From: Draconibacterium aestuarii
Lineage (GTDB): Bacteria > Bacteroidota > Bacteroidia > Bacteroidales > Prolixibacteraceae
Assembly (NCBI GenBank): GCA_026671195.1
Contig: JAPOHD010000031.1
Coordinates: forward strand, 40,830 to 104,829
Length of the DNA: 64,000 nucleotides
Direction of reading: 5' to 3'
This document shows, piece after piece, positions 53,252-63,527 of the stretch. Position 1 is the first letter of the stretch; each line of letters begins with the position of its first letter. The notes beneath the pieces were generated by a model that was not told where the DNA came from, searched no databases, and worked only from the letters and a program-made list of their open reading frames with translations. Both the position numbers and the translations under genes were made by a program.

Positions 53252-54631
53252 TTAAATACCAAACATAAGATAGTAAACAGCAGCACCTGACAAATATCCA
53301 ACAAGTGCCAATAATGAAATTCTTTTTAGGTACCAGATAAAGTCAATTTTTTCAAGTCCCATTGCAGCAACACCCGCCGCAGAACCAATAATTAACATAC
53401 TACCACCTGTTCCAGCCGTGTAGGCAAGAAATTCCCAGAATGATCCGTCTTGTACAAAGAATGCATCGTAACCAGTAGCTCCGGCTTCGGTAATTTCATA
53501 CATTCCCATTGAACCTGCCACAAGTGGAACATTATCGACAATTGATGAAAGAATACCAATTGCAAGATCAATTAGGTAAATATTCCCCAGGTTTTTATCG
53601 AGGTATTCCGATAATACATGTAAATGACCTGCAGACTGCAGTGCTGCAACAGCAGATAAAATTCCGAGAAAGAACAGAACTGTTGGTACATCTACTTTGC
53701 TAAGAATAGCTGTTACTTTTAACTTGTCTTTTATCTCTTTGGGTTTGTCGCGATGAATGACTTCACCAACAGCCCACAGCAAACCTAAGGATAGCAACAT
53801 TCCCATGTAGGGAGGCAAGTGTGTGGCTGTTTTAAAAACAGGAACAAACAATAACCCGCTAATTCCTAATATTAAAAACAGAATTCTCTCGTTTTTTGTA
53901 GTAAATTCCATTTCGTCTGTCTCAATATCGGGTCTTAATATGGCTCCTTTCATTGTAAACGAAAGAATTCCAAGTGGTACTATCATACATACCAAACTTG
54001 GCAAAAATACATTCATAATAATTTTTGCTGCTGTAACCTGACCTCCAATCCAAAGCATTATGGTTGTTACATCGCCAATTGGCGACCAAGCGCCACCGGC
54101 ATTTGCTGCCAGCACTACCATACTGGCAAAGAACCAGCGTGTTTGTTTGTCGTCGATGAGTTTTCGAAGCAAGGCGACCATTACAATTGTAGTGGTAAGG
54201 TTATCAAGTAATGCCGACATGAAGAAAGTTAGAATACTAAGAATCCAAAGCAATTTAACCTTATTGGTTGTGGTAATTTTATCGGTTATTATTTTAAATC
54301 CTTCGTGTTGGTCAACCACTTCAACAATGGTCATTGCTCCCAATAAAAAGAATAGAATTTCACCAATCTCACCCAGATGATGGATTATTTCGTACTCAGT
54401 AATAAATTCATGAATGGCGTGTATTCCGTGCGCGTCGGGATGCTCTAAAAGAAATTGCTGCCACGACGGGCTGAATCCTAAATGCAGAATCTGTTGAGCT
54501 CCGGCCATATAAATGACCCAACACAATGTACCAATTATTAAAGCAGATGCAGCTTTGTCGATTTTCAGGGGATGTTCGAGTGCTATTGCTGTATAGCCCA
54601 GAACAAATACTACGACCATTAATAAAAACAT
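53252..54631 (-). CDS. nhaD: NhaD-type Na+/H+ antiporter
   Basis: A 459-residue membrane protein of the ion-transporter (ArsB/NhaD) superfamily. It contains FFLLGAMTIVEVVDQHEGF, SALLDNLTTTIVMVAL, NAGGAWSPIGDVTTIMLWIGG and a second half with SSIVDNVPLVAGSMGMY and AGTGGSMLIIGSAAGVAAMG. These repeated DN/TT and GG-SPIGD blocks match NhaD. It expels Na+ in exchange for protons and fits a marine or saline habitat. It is monocistronic, and the terminator hairpin follows at 53135-53169. Confidence 0.92.
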   Translation of the reverse strand: MFLLMVVVFVLGYTAIALEHPLKIDKAASALIIGTLCWVIYMAGAQQILHLGFSPSWQQFLLEHPDAHGIHAIHEFITEYEIIHHLGEIGEILFFLLGAMTIVEVVDQHEGFKIITDKITTTNKVKLLWILSILTFFMSALLDNLTTTIVMVALLRKLIDDKQTRWFFASMVVLAANAGGAWSPIGDVTTIMLWIGGQVTAAKIIMNVFLPSLVCMIVPLGILSFTMKGAILRPDIETDEMEFTTKNERILFLILGISGLLFVPVFKTATHLPPYMGMLLSLGLLWAVGEVIHRDKPKEIKDKLKVTAILSKVDVPTVLFFLGILSAVAALQSAGHLHVLSEYLDKNLGNIYLIDLAIGILSSIVDNVPLVAGSMGMYEITEAGATGYDAFFVQDGSFWEFLAYTAGTGGSMLIIGSAAGVAAMGLEKIDFIWYLKRISLLALVGYLSGAAVYYLMFGI

Positions 54632-54775
54632 AGTTTGAATTTTACAATGTTAAGTTTAAATAAAAATTAATTTACAATATTACTTGAAAGCCAATAGAAT
54701 AAAAGCAAAACTATCAGCATTTTTATAAATCTTAATGTTGGTAATATTAATAAGAAAAATGCATTAATATAATTT

Positions 54776-57700
54776 TTAGTTTTTCTTTTTAAATATTCTT
54801 GTCATTTTCTGAAAAAGCTCTTCAAATGAATTGTACTCTTCCTTAAATGACAGGCCAATTCCCTGCGTATAAGGAGCAGTTTCGTAAATGAGGTTGTTAT
54901 TAGAACGATTGTAGGCTTTAAACTGGATTTTTCCACTAGGCACCAGCTTTACGCTCATTTCAAAATCGCCAACAATCTGACTGCTGTTGTTGGTATATTC
55001 ATTTGTATTATTGCCAATATTTCCATTTAACGATACGCGGTCGTTAAAAATTTGTGTACTCAGCGCCACTTCAATTTCATCATCGGTAACCTGATTTCCC
55101 GGCCGGTAGTTCAAGCCAACATCCCATTTGCTGCTTATTTGAGATAACCAGTTGCTTAATTGATTAGAAAACACCTCGCTGGCGGTGGTTCCAATCGCGT
55201 TAGCATTTTGAGCATCATAAGTTCCCCGCATATAATCGGGAGTATAAAACTTTCCTAAAACAATCAGAGAAAGAATCTGTTTGTTCATTTCTTCGTCGGT
55301 ATTAAAAAACTGTCTCAAATCATCTTTAATTCGCTCGTCGGCACTTGGGAAGTTTATATCGAATCCAATGGTCGGATTTGCAAGTTCATCTTCCAGCTCA
55401 ATTATGCATTCAACCTGAATGCGCTGACTTTGACTAACGTAATCGTAATCCATTAATAAATCGTAAAGCGAGGTTTTTAATTTATAAATGGCTTTTAGGT
55501 CAATAATGGCATTGTACGGATCGCCTGACCAAATTATGGAGCCTCCTTGTTCAATCGTAAATCGTTTGTTGATTACATTTTGGAGAGTAAACAGATAATC
55601 ACCTTTAGTAGGATTATAATTTCCCGAAAGTGACATATTGTATTCATCATCCATTTCAAAAAGAAGAATTCCTTCGCCCTGGGCTTTGATAATATCACCG
55701 ATTTGCGAATTATAAATAATCTGAACCTTGGCTTCAGGCGTGGCTTCAACAGTCAGACTTAGGTTGTATTTCCCGCCTTGTTTTTTAACTACATCTTCAA
55801 AAAAGTTATCTTCTTCTGATTTGGCCGGCGCAACAAATTCTATAAAATCATATTTTTCAATATCACTTTCACTTTCCATTGAAATACTTAAATCGGTGCC
55901 ATTAAGTGTAGTTGCAGAACCTGAAAGTTTCGTAGCGGTTATTGGGCCTGTAATATCAAATCTTCCATTTGCAATTGCAACTCCATAAAATTGCGCGTTG
56001 TCGATCGAAGTGGTATTTAATGCCCTTATTTTTCGTGAGCTAAAATGCAGATCGAAAATCATATCGGAGAAATTCTTATGCTCAATGGTTCCGTCAAATA
56101 TTCCCGGGTTATTTCTGTCGTCGTAAATAACGATATTATCGAAACGAATGGTGTTATCTTTAAAATAAATAGAATCGGTAAATGAATAAGGAATTTGCGT
56201 AACATTTACAGTTAATCCGGCTTCTTTAGCCATAACTGCTCCATCAATGGCAATTTTATCAAGGGTTCCGCTTATTCGGGCTTTTCCTGAACCGGTTCCT
56301 TTAATGTTTGAGAAGTTTTTTTTCATAAACACGTCGAGTATCATTAACGACAAACTGTCAACTTCTGCATTAAAATTCAGTTCTTTTGTCGATGGTTTGT
56401 AATAGCCCAGTGCCCGTAAACTTGTCCTGTCGTTTCGTGTGATATTTAATTCAGAATCGATACTCGACTGTGAATTATTCCATCGGCTGTTTAATGAAAT
56501 ATTTCCCAAATACTGGTTTTTGTAGTGAAGCTCATCTATTTCTAAATCAGATAGTATAACCGGCGAATCAAGGTCTTTTGAAATGCTGAAACTCCCGTTC
56601 GCCATGCCTTCAAGCATAAAATCACGATTAAAATACTCGTTGAGATAACCCAGGTTTATGTTTTTTATATTTATGTCTAGCTGGTCGGTTTTGCCTTCAG
56701 TAATTTTACCTTTGGCGGTTATTTCCTGGTTTCCATGGCTCATGTTAAAGTTTTTAACTTCAAGCGAAGAGGAATCCAATAAGGCAACATAAGGTGCGAT
56801 TGACCAAAGTGTGTCGGCTATGTATATTTGAGAGGGCAGTCCTTTTATTTCGATGTGGCGTTGGTTTGTTGTATCGGTGTTAAAAAACTGGGTTTGTGTT
56901 CTTAATGTTCCGCTATATGTTAACTCATCGAAATTACTCCACGAAATAACATTATTCAGGATATTATCATTAATTTTTGAATCGATGGAAAAATTATATA
57001 ATCTCAAACCGTTTTTACTGAATAATTCTCCTATTCTGAATTTAGATGAATATTGATCTTCGATTCCTTTGTTACCTATAAAAATATTTCTGGCCCACAA
57101 GTTTCTCCATTTTAACCCCGGAATACTTCCTGTAAGCTGAAAATTGTTGTTTGGCGAATCTATTTCTCCATAGAGCAAGAAGGGAGTTTCAAACTCCATA
57201 CCCGGAATAAAAATCTTCGAGAGCTCATTAATATCTTTAACATTTAATTGATATTCGAAATTATTTAGTTCCGAATTTTCTTCCTTTTCATATGGATATG
57301 CTGAAACGTAGTGGTGGATAATTTTTTCAAAGGAATTTAAGATGGATCTGAAATTGTATTTCCCGCTAACCGAAACATCAAAAAAATCGGAACCAAAAAG
57401 CAGCGAGTTTCCCTGTTCTTGTGTAATTGTTTTTAACATCATCCCCCCCAGATCAACAGCTCCGTTTCGGTTTTTATAAATGCCTTCTTGTATTCGAATT
57501 GCTCCATTTATATTATCAATCTGGTCGCCTTCAAAGTTCGCATTCATTTTAAAGGCAACTTCTGCATTTGGAAAATTTCTGCCGAGTTTCAGTTTGTTCG
57601 GAAGTGCCTTCTTTAAATCCAACGTGTAATCGAAATGCGGAAGTTCTTTGTTTAAGTCCAGTTCGCCAAGAAAACTAAATTGTAAATTAGGGTCATTTAT

Positions 57701-59149
57701 GCTTAATAATCCATCGAACATTTTATTCGCCAAAATACCATCAAATTTAATGTCCTTATAATTGTAATCGTATAAATAAATTTCTTTGATATCTCCTTTA
57801 AATACGCCCGAAATGGCTTCTGTTTTTTCGATGTATTTCCCGTCGGCAGAACCACTAAAAGTTAGATTCCCTAAATTGCTGTTCTGAAAAAGCTGGCCCA
57901 ATTGAAAATTTGTAGTGGCAATATTTCCACGGTAATAAATTGTGCCTTCTTTTTCGGGCATAACCATTATGTCGGTGGTTAGTTTCCCCATTTGGCTCTC
58001 TAATGTCCCAAAGGTTACAAAATCGGATAAAAAGCCACTAAAATTTCCTCTGAACTTCAACAACCCTGCGGTGTAAAAACTTTCAGGAAACTGCAGGTAT
58101 CTGTACTTTAATGTATTTGGCAAACGGATGTTACTTAAATCGGAGAAACTGGTTTCAGAACTTTTCAAATCCAAAAACAAGTACATGTCTTTAGGATGTG
58201 TAAGATCGTTGATATAAAAATCGAGAATCGCCTGGGTTTCCATTCCCGTAGTTAGATATAAATTTTTCCCTTTTAAATCATTTTGGTTTCCGTAAATCAA
58301 TCCCGACAACTCAATTTCCTGATCCATTCCTTTGAATAGAGGCACCAGTTCTCCAATTTCTCGGAAATTTATTTTTGACTTACCTATCCTAAAATCGATA
58401 TCGAATGGGGTTTTCATCGAATCCGATTGTACAAAAAATTGGAGTTGAAGATCGCTGTTCTCGATTTCAGAATGTGCAGTCTTCATGTTAAATTCATTGA
58501 TGTTGACTTTCCCTCCCCTCAAATGTACTAACGCTGAAGCATCTTGCAATATAATATTACCTCCATCGTTTAAACTAAGCTGGTTAAGTTGAAACGACAG
58601 AGAATCGGCCATGCTGTGAAATTCTGATACCTCCGTATTTAAGTCGTGTATAATAAATTGTTTCTGGTTTGTTTCGTGAATATCGCTATAGGAAATGTTT
58701 ATTTGTCCAAAGTCGAAATGCTCACAACTTATTTCCCAGCGTTTCAGGCTGTCTCTGTCGGTAGGTTTGTTAAACGAATTTAAAATAAAACTAAAATTGT
58801 ATGTATCGGATGAATCACGCACAATGTTAAGTTGGTTATTTTTTAATATCAACTCATTAATCGCCAACCGTTGCTTTTTTATTTTTAACGTATCGATTTT
58901 TGCAGTAATGAGTTGGCTGTACAACAGTGTATCTCTGTTTCGGTCTTCAATCAGAACATCCTCCAGATATAAACGGTTAAAGAAGCCTATATCAACTTTA
59001 CCAACAGAAATAGTGGTATTTAATTGTTCTGATAAACGTTCGGCAATTTTTTTTGTGATTTGGGTTTGAACCCAACTGGTTTGAAGTGCAAAATAACAAG
59101 ATCCGAGCAACGTTATTAACGCTGCTAATACGATTATTGTTATTTTCAA
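54776..59149 (-). CDS. Translocation/assembly module TamB-like protein
   Basis: A 1457-residue AsmA-like/TamB protein. A single N-terminal membrane anchor (ITIIVLAALITLLGSCYFAL) precedes a long stretch of beta-rich repeats that would form a hydrophobic-groove, bridge-like fold across the periplasm. The C-terminal DUF490 domain (about residues 1100-1450) contains GDYLFTLQNVINKRFTIEQGGSIIWSGDPYNA and the NQLSNWLSQISSKWDVGLNYRPG block. TamB proteins are linked to lipid transport to, or protein insertion in, the outer membrane. No TamA/BamA partner gene adjoins it. It is divergent from tsaD. Confidence 0.92.
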   Translation of the reverse strand: MKITIIVLAALITLLGSCYFALQTSWVQTQITKKIAERLSEQLNTTISVGKVDIGFFNRLYLEDVLIEDRNRDTLLYSQLITAKIDTLKIKKQRLAINELILKNNQLNIVRDSSDTYNFSFILNSFNKPTDRDSLKRWEISCEHFDFGQINISYSDIHETNQKQFIIHDLNTEVSEFHSMADSLSFQLNQLSLNDGGNIILQDASALVHLRGGKVNINEFNMKTAHSEIENSDLQLQFFVQSDSMKTPFDIDFRIGKSKINFREIGELVPLFKGMDQEIELSGLIYGNQNDLKGKNLYLTTGMETQAILDFYINDLTHPKDMYLFLDLKSSETSFSDLSNIRLPNTLKYRYLQFPESFYTAGLLKFRGNFSGFLSDFVTFGTLESQMGKLTTDIMVMPEKEGTIYYRGNIATTNFQLGQLFQNSNLGNLTFSGSADGKYIEKTEAISGVFKGDIKEIYLYDYNYKDIKFDGILANKMFDGLLSINDPNLQFSFLGELDLNKELPHFDYTLDLKKALPNKLKLGRNFPNAEVAFKMNANFEGDQIDNINGAIRIQEGIYKNRNGAVDLGGMMLKTITQEQGNSLLFGSDFFDVSVSGKYNFRSILNSFEKIIHHYVSAYPYEKEENSELNNFEYQLNVKDINELSKIFIPGMEFETPFLLYGEIDSPNNNFQLTGSIPGLKWRNLWARNIFIGNKGIEDQYSSKFRIGELFSKNGLRLYNFSIDSKINDNILNNVISWSNFDELTYSGTLRTQTQFFNTDTTNQRHIEIKGLPSQIYIADTLWSIAPYVALLDSSSLEVKNFNMSHGNQEITAKGKITEGKTDQLDINIKNINLGYLNEYFNRDFMLEGMANGSFSISKDLDSPVILSDLEIDELHYKNQYLGNISLNSRWNNSQSSIDSELNITRNDRTSLRALGYYKPSTKELNFNAEVDSLSLMILDVFMKKNFSNIKGTGSGKARISGTLDKIAIDGAVMAKEAGLTVNVTQIPYSFTDSIYFKDNTIRFDNIVIYDDRNNPGIFDGTIEHKNFSDMIFDLHFSSRKIRALNTTSIDNAQFYGVAIANGRFDITGPITATKLSGSATTLNGTDLSISMESESDIEKYDFIEFVAPAKSEEDNFFEDVVKKQGGKYNLSLTVEATPEAKVQIIYNSQIGDIIKAQGEGILLFEMDDEYNMSLSGNYNPTKGDYLFTLQNVINKRFTIEQGGSIIWSGDPYNAIIDLKAIYKLKTSLYDLLMDYDYVSQSQRIQVECIIELEDELANPTIGFDINFPSADERIKDDLRQFFNTDEEMNKQILSLIVLGKFYTPDYMRGTYDAQNANAIGTTASEVFSNQLSNWLSQISSKWDVGLNYRPGNQVTDDEIEVALSTQIFNDRVSLNGNIGNNTNEYTNNSSQIVGDFEMSVKLVPSGKIQFKAYNRSNNNLIYETAPYTQGIGLSFKEEYNSFEELFQKMTRIFKKKN

Positions 59150-59168
59150 TCCTTTTTTAATAGTTTTG

Positions 59169-59176
59169 CAAATTTA
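59169..59176 (-). promoter_or_regulatory. Possible -7 element of the tamB-like gene
   Basis: On the minus strand the bases read TAAATTTG, an exact TAnnTTTG match, 19 bp before the ATG at 59149. A TTG (59202-59200) lies 23 bp further upstream, slightly longer than the usual spacing. Confidence 0.45.
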
Positions 59177-59348
59177 AAACGAACATATAATATTTTAAGC
59201 AATAAAAGTGTCTGGTTTGTAACGTTTTGTTAACGACTTCTTTTTGATAAGAAGTTCCAGAATTATTCATACTGCAAACAATTTTGCAAATATATAAACC
59301 AGTCGGCTTTTATCTTGTTTAGTAACGTTAAAAAAGAAGATAATTTAA

Positions 59349-60377
59349 ATGACGGATAGAAGAATTACAATATTGGGGATTGAATCGTCGTGTGATGATA
59401 CTTCGGCAGCAATAATTCGCGATGGGGAAATTATGTCGAATGTAGTTGCCAACCAAAAAGTTCATGAAGAATACGGTGGTGTTGTGCCTGAGTTGGCTTC
59501 GCGCGCACACCAGCAAAATATTATTCCGGTAGTTGAGTTGGCCATTAAAAAAGCCGGCATCAGCAGAAACGAAATTTCGGCAGTTGCCTTTACTCGTGGC
59601 CCCGGACTATTGGGATCTTTATTGGTGGGCACTTCGTTTGCCAAAGGTTTTTCGCTGGCTTCCGGAATTCCGTTAATCGATGTAAATCATTTGCAGGGTC
59701 ATGTACTTGCGTTATTTATTAAGGAAAAAGAGATTGAATACAATCCTCCCAAATTTCCGTTTTTATGTCTGTTGGTTTCGGGCGGAAATTCTCAAATAAT
59801 AATTGTACGCAATCATTTGGAAATGGAGATTATTGGTCAAACCATTGACGATGCCGCCGGCGAAGCTTTCGACAAATGTGCCAAGGTTATGGGATTACCA
59901 TATCCGGGTGGACCTTATGTCGACAAGTTGGCAAAAGAAGGCGATCCCTTAAAATTTGAATTTTCCAGGCCACGTATTCCGGGGCTCGACTATAGTTTTA
60001 GTGGATTAAAAACCAACTTCCTGTATTTTCTTCGCGACAACATAAAAAAGAATGAGAATTTTATTGAAGAGAATAAAACTGATTTGTGTGCCTCGTTACA
60101 ACATACGATAATTGAAATTCTTTTGGGAAAACTAAAACGTGCAGCAAAAGAAACCGGAATTAAAGAAATTACAATTGCCGGTGGAGTATCGGCGAACTCA
60201 GGGTTAAGAAATGCTTTAAAAGAAAACGCTGAAAAATATTGTTGGAATCTGATTATCCCAAAATTTGAATATACAATGGATAATGCCGCGATGATTGCTA
60301 TCACAGGGTATTACAAATATTTGAATAAAGAGTTTGTAGGCCAGAATACGGTTCCGTTTGCTCGTACACAATTGTAA
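59349..60377 (+). CDS. tsaD: tRNA N6-adenosine threonylcarbamoyltransferase TsaD
   Basis: A 342-residue ASKHA-fold enzyme with ILGIESSCDDTSAAI (phosphate binding), HLQGHVLAL carrying the metal-binding His pair, LVSGGNSQI, GEAFDKCAKVMGLPYPGG and AGGVSANSGLR. It transfers the threonylcarbamoyl group to A37 of ANN-decoding tRNAs together with TsaB and TsaE, which are not in the window. It lies 14 bp upstream of sfsA and is likely cotranscribed with it. It is divergent from tamB. Confidence 0.97.
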   Translation: MTDRRITILGIESSCDDTSAAIIRDGEIMSNVVANQKVHEEYGGVVPELASRAHQQNIIPVVELAIKKAGISRNEISAVAFTRGPGLLGSLLVGTSFAKGFSLASGIPLIDVNHLQGHVLALFIKEKEIEYNPPKFPFLCLLVSGGNSQIIIVRNHLEMEIIGQTIDDAAGEAFDKCAKVMGLPYPGGPYVDKLAKEGDPLKFEFSRPRIPGLDYSFSGLKTNFLYFLRDNIKKNENFIEENKTDLCASLQHTIIEILLGKLKRAAKETGIKEITIAGGVSANSGLRNALKENAEKYCWNLIIPKFEYTMDNAAMIAITGYYKYLNKEFVGQNTVPFARTQL

Positions 60378-60390
60378 CTGCCATATTTTT

Positions 60391-61083
60391 ATGCTATTCG
60401 AAAAAAAACTGGTTCATGGTACTTTAATCCGAAGATACAAACGTTTTTTGGCCGATATTATACTCGATGACGGCACGGAAGTAACAGCGCACTGCACAAA
60501 TTCCGGATCGATGAAAAGTTGCCTTGAGAATGGGGCAGAGGTTTATTTAACACCGGTAAACGATCCCAAACGAAAAACAAAATTCACCTGGGAAATGATT
60601 AAAATAAATGGCAGTTGGGTTGGTATAAATACCGGAATCCCGAATAAACTGGCATACGAGACTATTTTATCAGGATTGATTTCTGAATTACAAGGTTATA
60701 CAACTGTGAAAAGGGAAGTAAAGTATGGCGATTCACGCTTTGATATTTATGCGGAAAATGAGATGGAAAAATGTTTTGTCGAGGTTAAAAATGTATCGAT
60801 GAAAGAAGGAAAGTATGCTTTGTTTCCGGATGCCGTTACCTCCCGAGGCCAAAAACATTTGAAAACCTTAATGCAAGTAAAAGCAGAAAGGATGCGTGCC
60901 GTTATGTTGTATATCATTCAGCGTAGCGACGTAGAAATCTTTGCTCCTGCAAAGGAAATCGATCCCAAATATGCACAGGCATTAAAAGAAGCCAGCGAAG
61001 CCGGAGTTGAAATAATCCCTATGCAGGTTAAGGTTACTCCACAATCCATAGAACTTGTAAGAAAACTTCCTTTTGAAATATAA
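60391..61083 (+). CDS. sfsA: DNA/RNA nuclease SfsA-like protein
   Basis: A 230-residue protein with the SfsA pattern GTLIRRYKRFLADIILDDG, AHCTNSGSMKSCLE, GINTGIPNKLAYE, the nuclease-like SRFDIYAENEMEKCFVEVKN and TSRGQKHLKTLM. The core D/E/K arrangement is that of PD-(D/E)XK-type folds. Its cellular role is debated: in E. coli it was named for sugar fermentation stimulation. The ATG at 60391 lies just after the tsaD stop; an upstream in-frame ATG at 60358 would overlap tsaD. Confidence 0.93.
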   Translation: MLFEKKLVHGTLIRRYKRFLADIILDDGTEVTAHCTNSGSMKSCLENGAEVYLTPVNDPKRKTKFTWEMIKINGSWVGINTGIPNKLAYETILSGLISELQGYTTVKREVKYGDSRFDIYAENEMEKCFVEVKNVSMKEGKYALFPDAVTSRGQKHLKTLMQVKAERMRAVMLYIIQRSDVEIFAPAKEIDPKYAQALKEASEAGVEIIPMQVKVTPQSIELVRKLPFEI

Positions 61084-61096
61084 ACCTTAGCCAAAC

Positions 61097-61139
61097 AAAA
61101 AAAGCTAGAAACAGTAATAATACTGATTTTAGCTTTTTC
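61097..61139. terminator. Bidirectional terminator between sfsA and the DUF4251 gene
   Basis: An A-rich/T-rich outer stem with AAAAAGCTA pairing TAGCTTTTT, and an inner stem CAGT/ACTG, lie between converging genes. Five Ts follow on the plus strand and seven on the minus strand. Confidence 0.8.
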
Positions 61140-61160
61140 TGTTCCTAAACTAAAAAGTGT

Positions 61161-61685
61161 TTAGTTCTTTTCTTTCTTTTCTTTTACAGGAACCAGATCG
61201 CCATGATAGGAAATATATTGGCGGTTGGTGCTGTTTACGCTCAGACTGGTCGATCCATTTGATGAAATGTTGAAAGTGTATTCAACCAGGTCGTTTTTAT
61301 TTTTGGCTTTAAACTTGATTATATACCCTCCTTTTTTTCCCTCTTCGGTGCGGTAGTCCTCAACTGGGGCCTTAAAAATCATTGGCGAATCAGTAGATCC
61401 GTAAGGCGCCGAATGTGCCACTCCAAAATAAGGAAGATACGAATCCACCTCACCATCTTTTACCTGTACATTATAAGGGGTGTTTAAATTTCTGCTGCGA
61501 CCTCTGGCGGGTAACATTTGTCGGGCATCAAATTGCCAGGTTTCTGCTTCAACCAGTTTCTTTGTCTGTTCTACAAGTTTAGCTTCCCGTTCTGTACGCT
61601 TTTCTTTTTTCGATTTTTTTACTTCTTGCGCATCTAGTGCAACAACCGAAAACATTAAAAGCATAATCAATATTATATTTTTCAT
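61161..61685 (-). CDS. DUF4251 family exported protein
   Basis: A 174-residue protein with a signal peptide (MKNIILIMLLMFSVVALDAQ), then a lysine/glutamate-rich linker (KKSKKEKRTEREAKLVEQTK) and the DUF4251 domain. The domain is marked by WQFDARQMLPARGRSRNLN, YLPYFGVAHSAPYGSTDSP and FNISSNGSTSLSVNSTNRQYISYHGDLVP. The domain is common in Bacteroidota with no known function. The ATG at 61685 is used because it starts the signal peptide; an earlier one adds only an unrelated tail. Confidence 0.87.
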   Translation of the reverse strand: MKNIILIMLLMFSVVALDAQEVKKSKKEKRTEREAKLVEQTKKLVEAETWQFDARQMLPARGRSRNLNTPYNVQVKDGEVDSYLPYFGVAHSAPYGSTDSPMIFKAPVEDYRTEEGKKGGYIIKFKAKNKNDLVEYTFNISSNGSTSLSVNSTNRQYISYHGDLVPVKEKKEKN

Positions 61686-61782
61686 AGCATTAATTTTTGT
61701 AGTTAAACTAAAATACAAAATATATTCTATTTAATAATTCAAAAAAGTAATCTGTTTGCGATTAGGCAATAAGTATTCCAAA

Positions 61783-61821
61783 AACAAGAAAAGGGATGCT
61801 TTATGCATCTCTTTTCTTGTT
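61783..61821 (-). terminator. Terminator of the GH20 gene
   Basis: A 17-nt stem (61783-61799 with 61805-61821, a single mismatch or wobble) with a 5-nt loop lies 20 bp after the GH20 stop. The outer part of the stem supplies a T-rich end on the minus strand. Confidence 0.78.
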
Positions 61822-61840
61822 AATCTATGTTAAATCTAAA

Positions 61841-63427
61841 CTATTTTTTATGATCCCGAAAATTGATTTCGAGCTTTTTCAAACGTTCATAGTCAACGTT
61901 TAATCGTTTTTCAAAATCAGAAAATTCCTTTAAATCTTTTGGTGTCCAAGCTACTTCTGCTTCTGCTTGCAAACGAGGCAAAAGCATGTATTCCACTTTT
62001 TTTGTGGTGGCAATGTATTCGGTCCAAAGGTTTGTTTGAACTCCCAAAATGTACTGTGCTTCTTCTTCACTAAGCTCTTCAGGAACAGGTTCGTAGCTGT
62101 ATACTCTTTCAACCGGTAAAAATCCACCAATAGCCAATGGCTCATTATCTTTGTCTCTCGATTGATAATGATCAATGTACATATGTGAATTTGGACTCAT
62201 AACCACGTGATGTTTTTGTTTCGCTGCTTCAATGCCGCCTTTGGTTCCCCTCCAGCTCATTACTGCAGCTTCAGGAGCCAAACCACCTTCCAGAATTTCA
62301 TCCCAGCCGATTAGTTTTCTGCCTTTCGAAGTCAGGTATTTATCCATCCGGGTAATAAACCAGCTTTGCAATTCATGTTCATCTTTTAATTCATTACCTT
62401 TTATACGTTTCTGGCACGCTGCACATTCTTTCCACGCATCTTTGGGGCACTCATCTCCTCCAATATGAATAAATTCAGAAGGGAATATCTCTATTACTTC
62501 ATCTAAAATATTCTGTAAAAATTCAAATGTTTCTTCTTTGCCTGCACAATATACGTCATTATGTACGCCCCAAATTCCTTGCACTTTGTATGGGCCACCG
62601 GTACATCCCAGATTCGGATAGGCTGCCAGCGCTGCTACCGAGTGACCGGGCATTTCAATTTCAGGAACCACAGTTATATATCTTTCTGCTGCGTAACGAA
62701 CAATCTCCCGGCATTGGTCTTGTGTATAAAATCCGCCGTAGCCGATTCCGTCCATTCCTTTACCACTGCCATAATGGCCCAGCATCGTTTCGTCGCGCCA
62801 ATGCGATATTTCGGTAAGTAAGGGGTATTTTTTTATTTCAATACGCCAGCCCTGGTCTTCAGTTAAATGCCAGTGAAACGTATTTATTTTGTACATGGAC
62901 AGAATATCGATGTACTTTTTTATAAAACTTACCGGAAAAAAATGGCGTCCAACATCCAACATGTTTCCTCGCCATGCAAAACGTGGCTGGTCCTTTATAT
63001 CTACACATGGAATTGCCAGCGAATTATTGGTTGATTCAACAGGCAGTAATTGTTTTACCGATTGCATACCATAAAATAATCCATTGGGTTCGGACGCAGT
63101 AATTACAATGGAGTTTTTGTCAACCTTAAGCAGGTATCCTTCTTTCCCAAGGTTAAGCCGGCTAACAATTTTGAAACTGATTTTGTTTCCACTGCCTTCA
63201 TCAGAAATCGTTAATCCATAAACTTCTTTTAAGTACTCTTTGAAAAAATCGGCAATTCGGGCAATATCTTCATTTTCCGAATCAATGCTCAAAACACAAT
63301 TATTGTTTAGCTCGAAATTCCCTGTTTTAACCACCATTTCTGCAGGTTTGGGAATAATTGATATTTGTTGCGCTACCGCCGTGGTAACAAAAATAAATAG
63401 AAGTACGAAATTAATTAGTCGTTTCAT
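61841..63427 (-). CDS. Glycoside hydrolase family 20, beta-N-acetylhexosaminidase
   Basis: A 528-residue exported enzyme (signal peptide MKRLINFVLLFIFVTTAVAQ). An N-terminal GH20b domain (SIIPKPAEMVVKTG to FYGMQSVKQLLP) precedes the barrel with RGNMLDVGRHFFP, FHWHLTEDQGWRIEIKKYP and the catalytic Asp-Glu pair HIGGDECPKDAW. GAPW-type substrate blocks follow (MSWRGTKGGIEAAKQ, GVQTNLWTEYI). It removes terminal GlcNAc or GalNAc from glycans or chitin oligomers by substrate-assisted catalysis. It is monocistronic, with a terminator and a promoter region of about 100 bp shared with the divergent B3/B4 gene. Confidence 0.94.
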   Translation of the reverse strand: MKRLINFVLLFIFVTTAVAQQISIIPKPAEMVVKTGNFELNNNCVLSIDSENEDIARIADFFKEYLKEVYGLTISDEGSGNKISFKIVSRLNLGKEGYLLKVDKNSIVITASEPNGLFYGMQSVKQLLPVESTNNSLAIPCVDIKDQPRFAWRGNMLDVGRHFFPVSFIKKYIDILSMYKINTFHWHLTEDQGWRIEIKKYPLLTEISHWRDETMLGHYGSGKGMDGIGYGGFYTQDQCREIVRYAAERYITVVPEIEMPGHSVAALAAYPNLGCTGGPYKVQGIWGVHNDVYCAGKEETFEFLQNILDEVIEIFPSEFIHIGGDECPKDAWKECAACQKRIKGNELKDEHELQSWFITRMDKYLTSKGRKLIGWDEILEGGLAPEAAVMSWRGTKGGIEAAKQKHHVVMSPNSHMYIDHYQSRDKDNEPLAIGGFLPVERVYSYEPVPEELSEEEAQYILGVQTNLWTEYIATTKKVEYMLLPRLQAEAEVAWTPKDLKEFSDFEKRLNVDYERLKKLEINFRDHKK

Positions 63428-63527
63428 TTTAATAGTTTTGATGTTTTACTTTTTTTGCGAATGTAATACTTTTGTAAATTATTAAAAAGAAAATAGTGTG
63501 ATATAAAATAATTAATTATTCCTGTTT

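Noticed and set aside
54776..59149. Large antisense frames over the tamB-like gene
   Set aside because: They follow the codon pattern of the real gene on the other strand and carry no recognisable motif.
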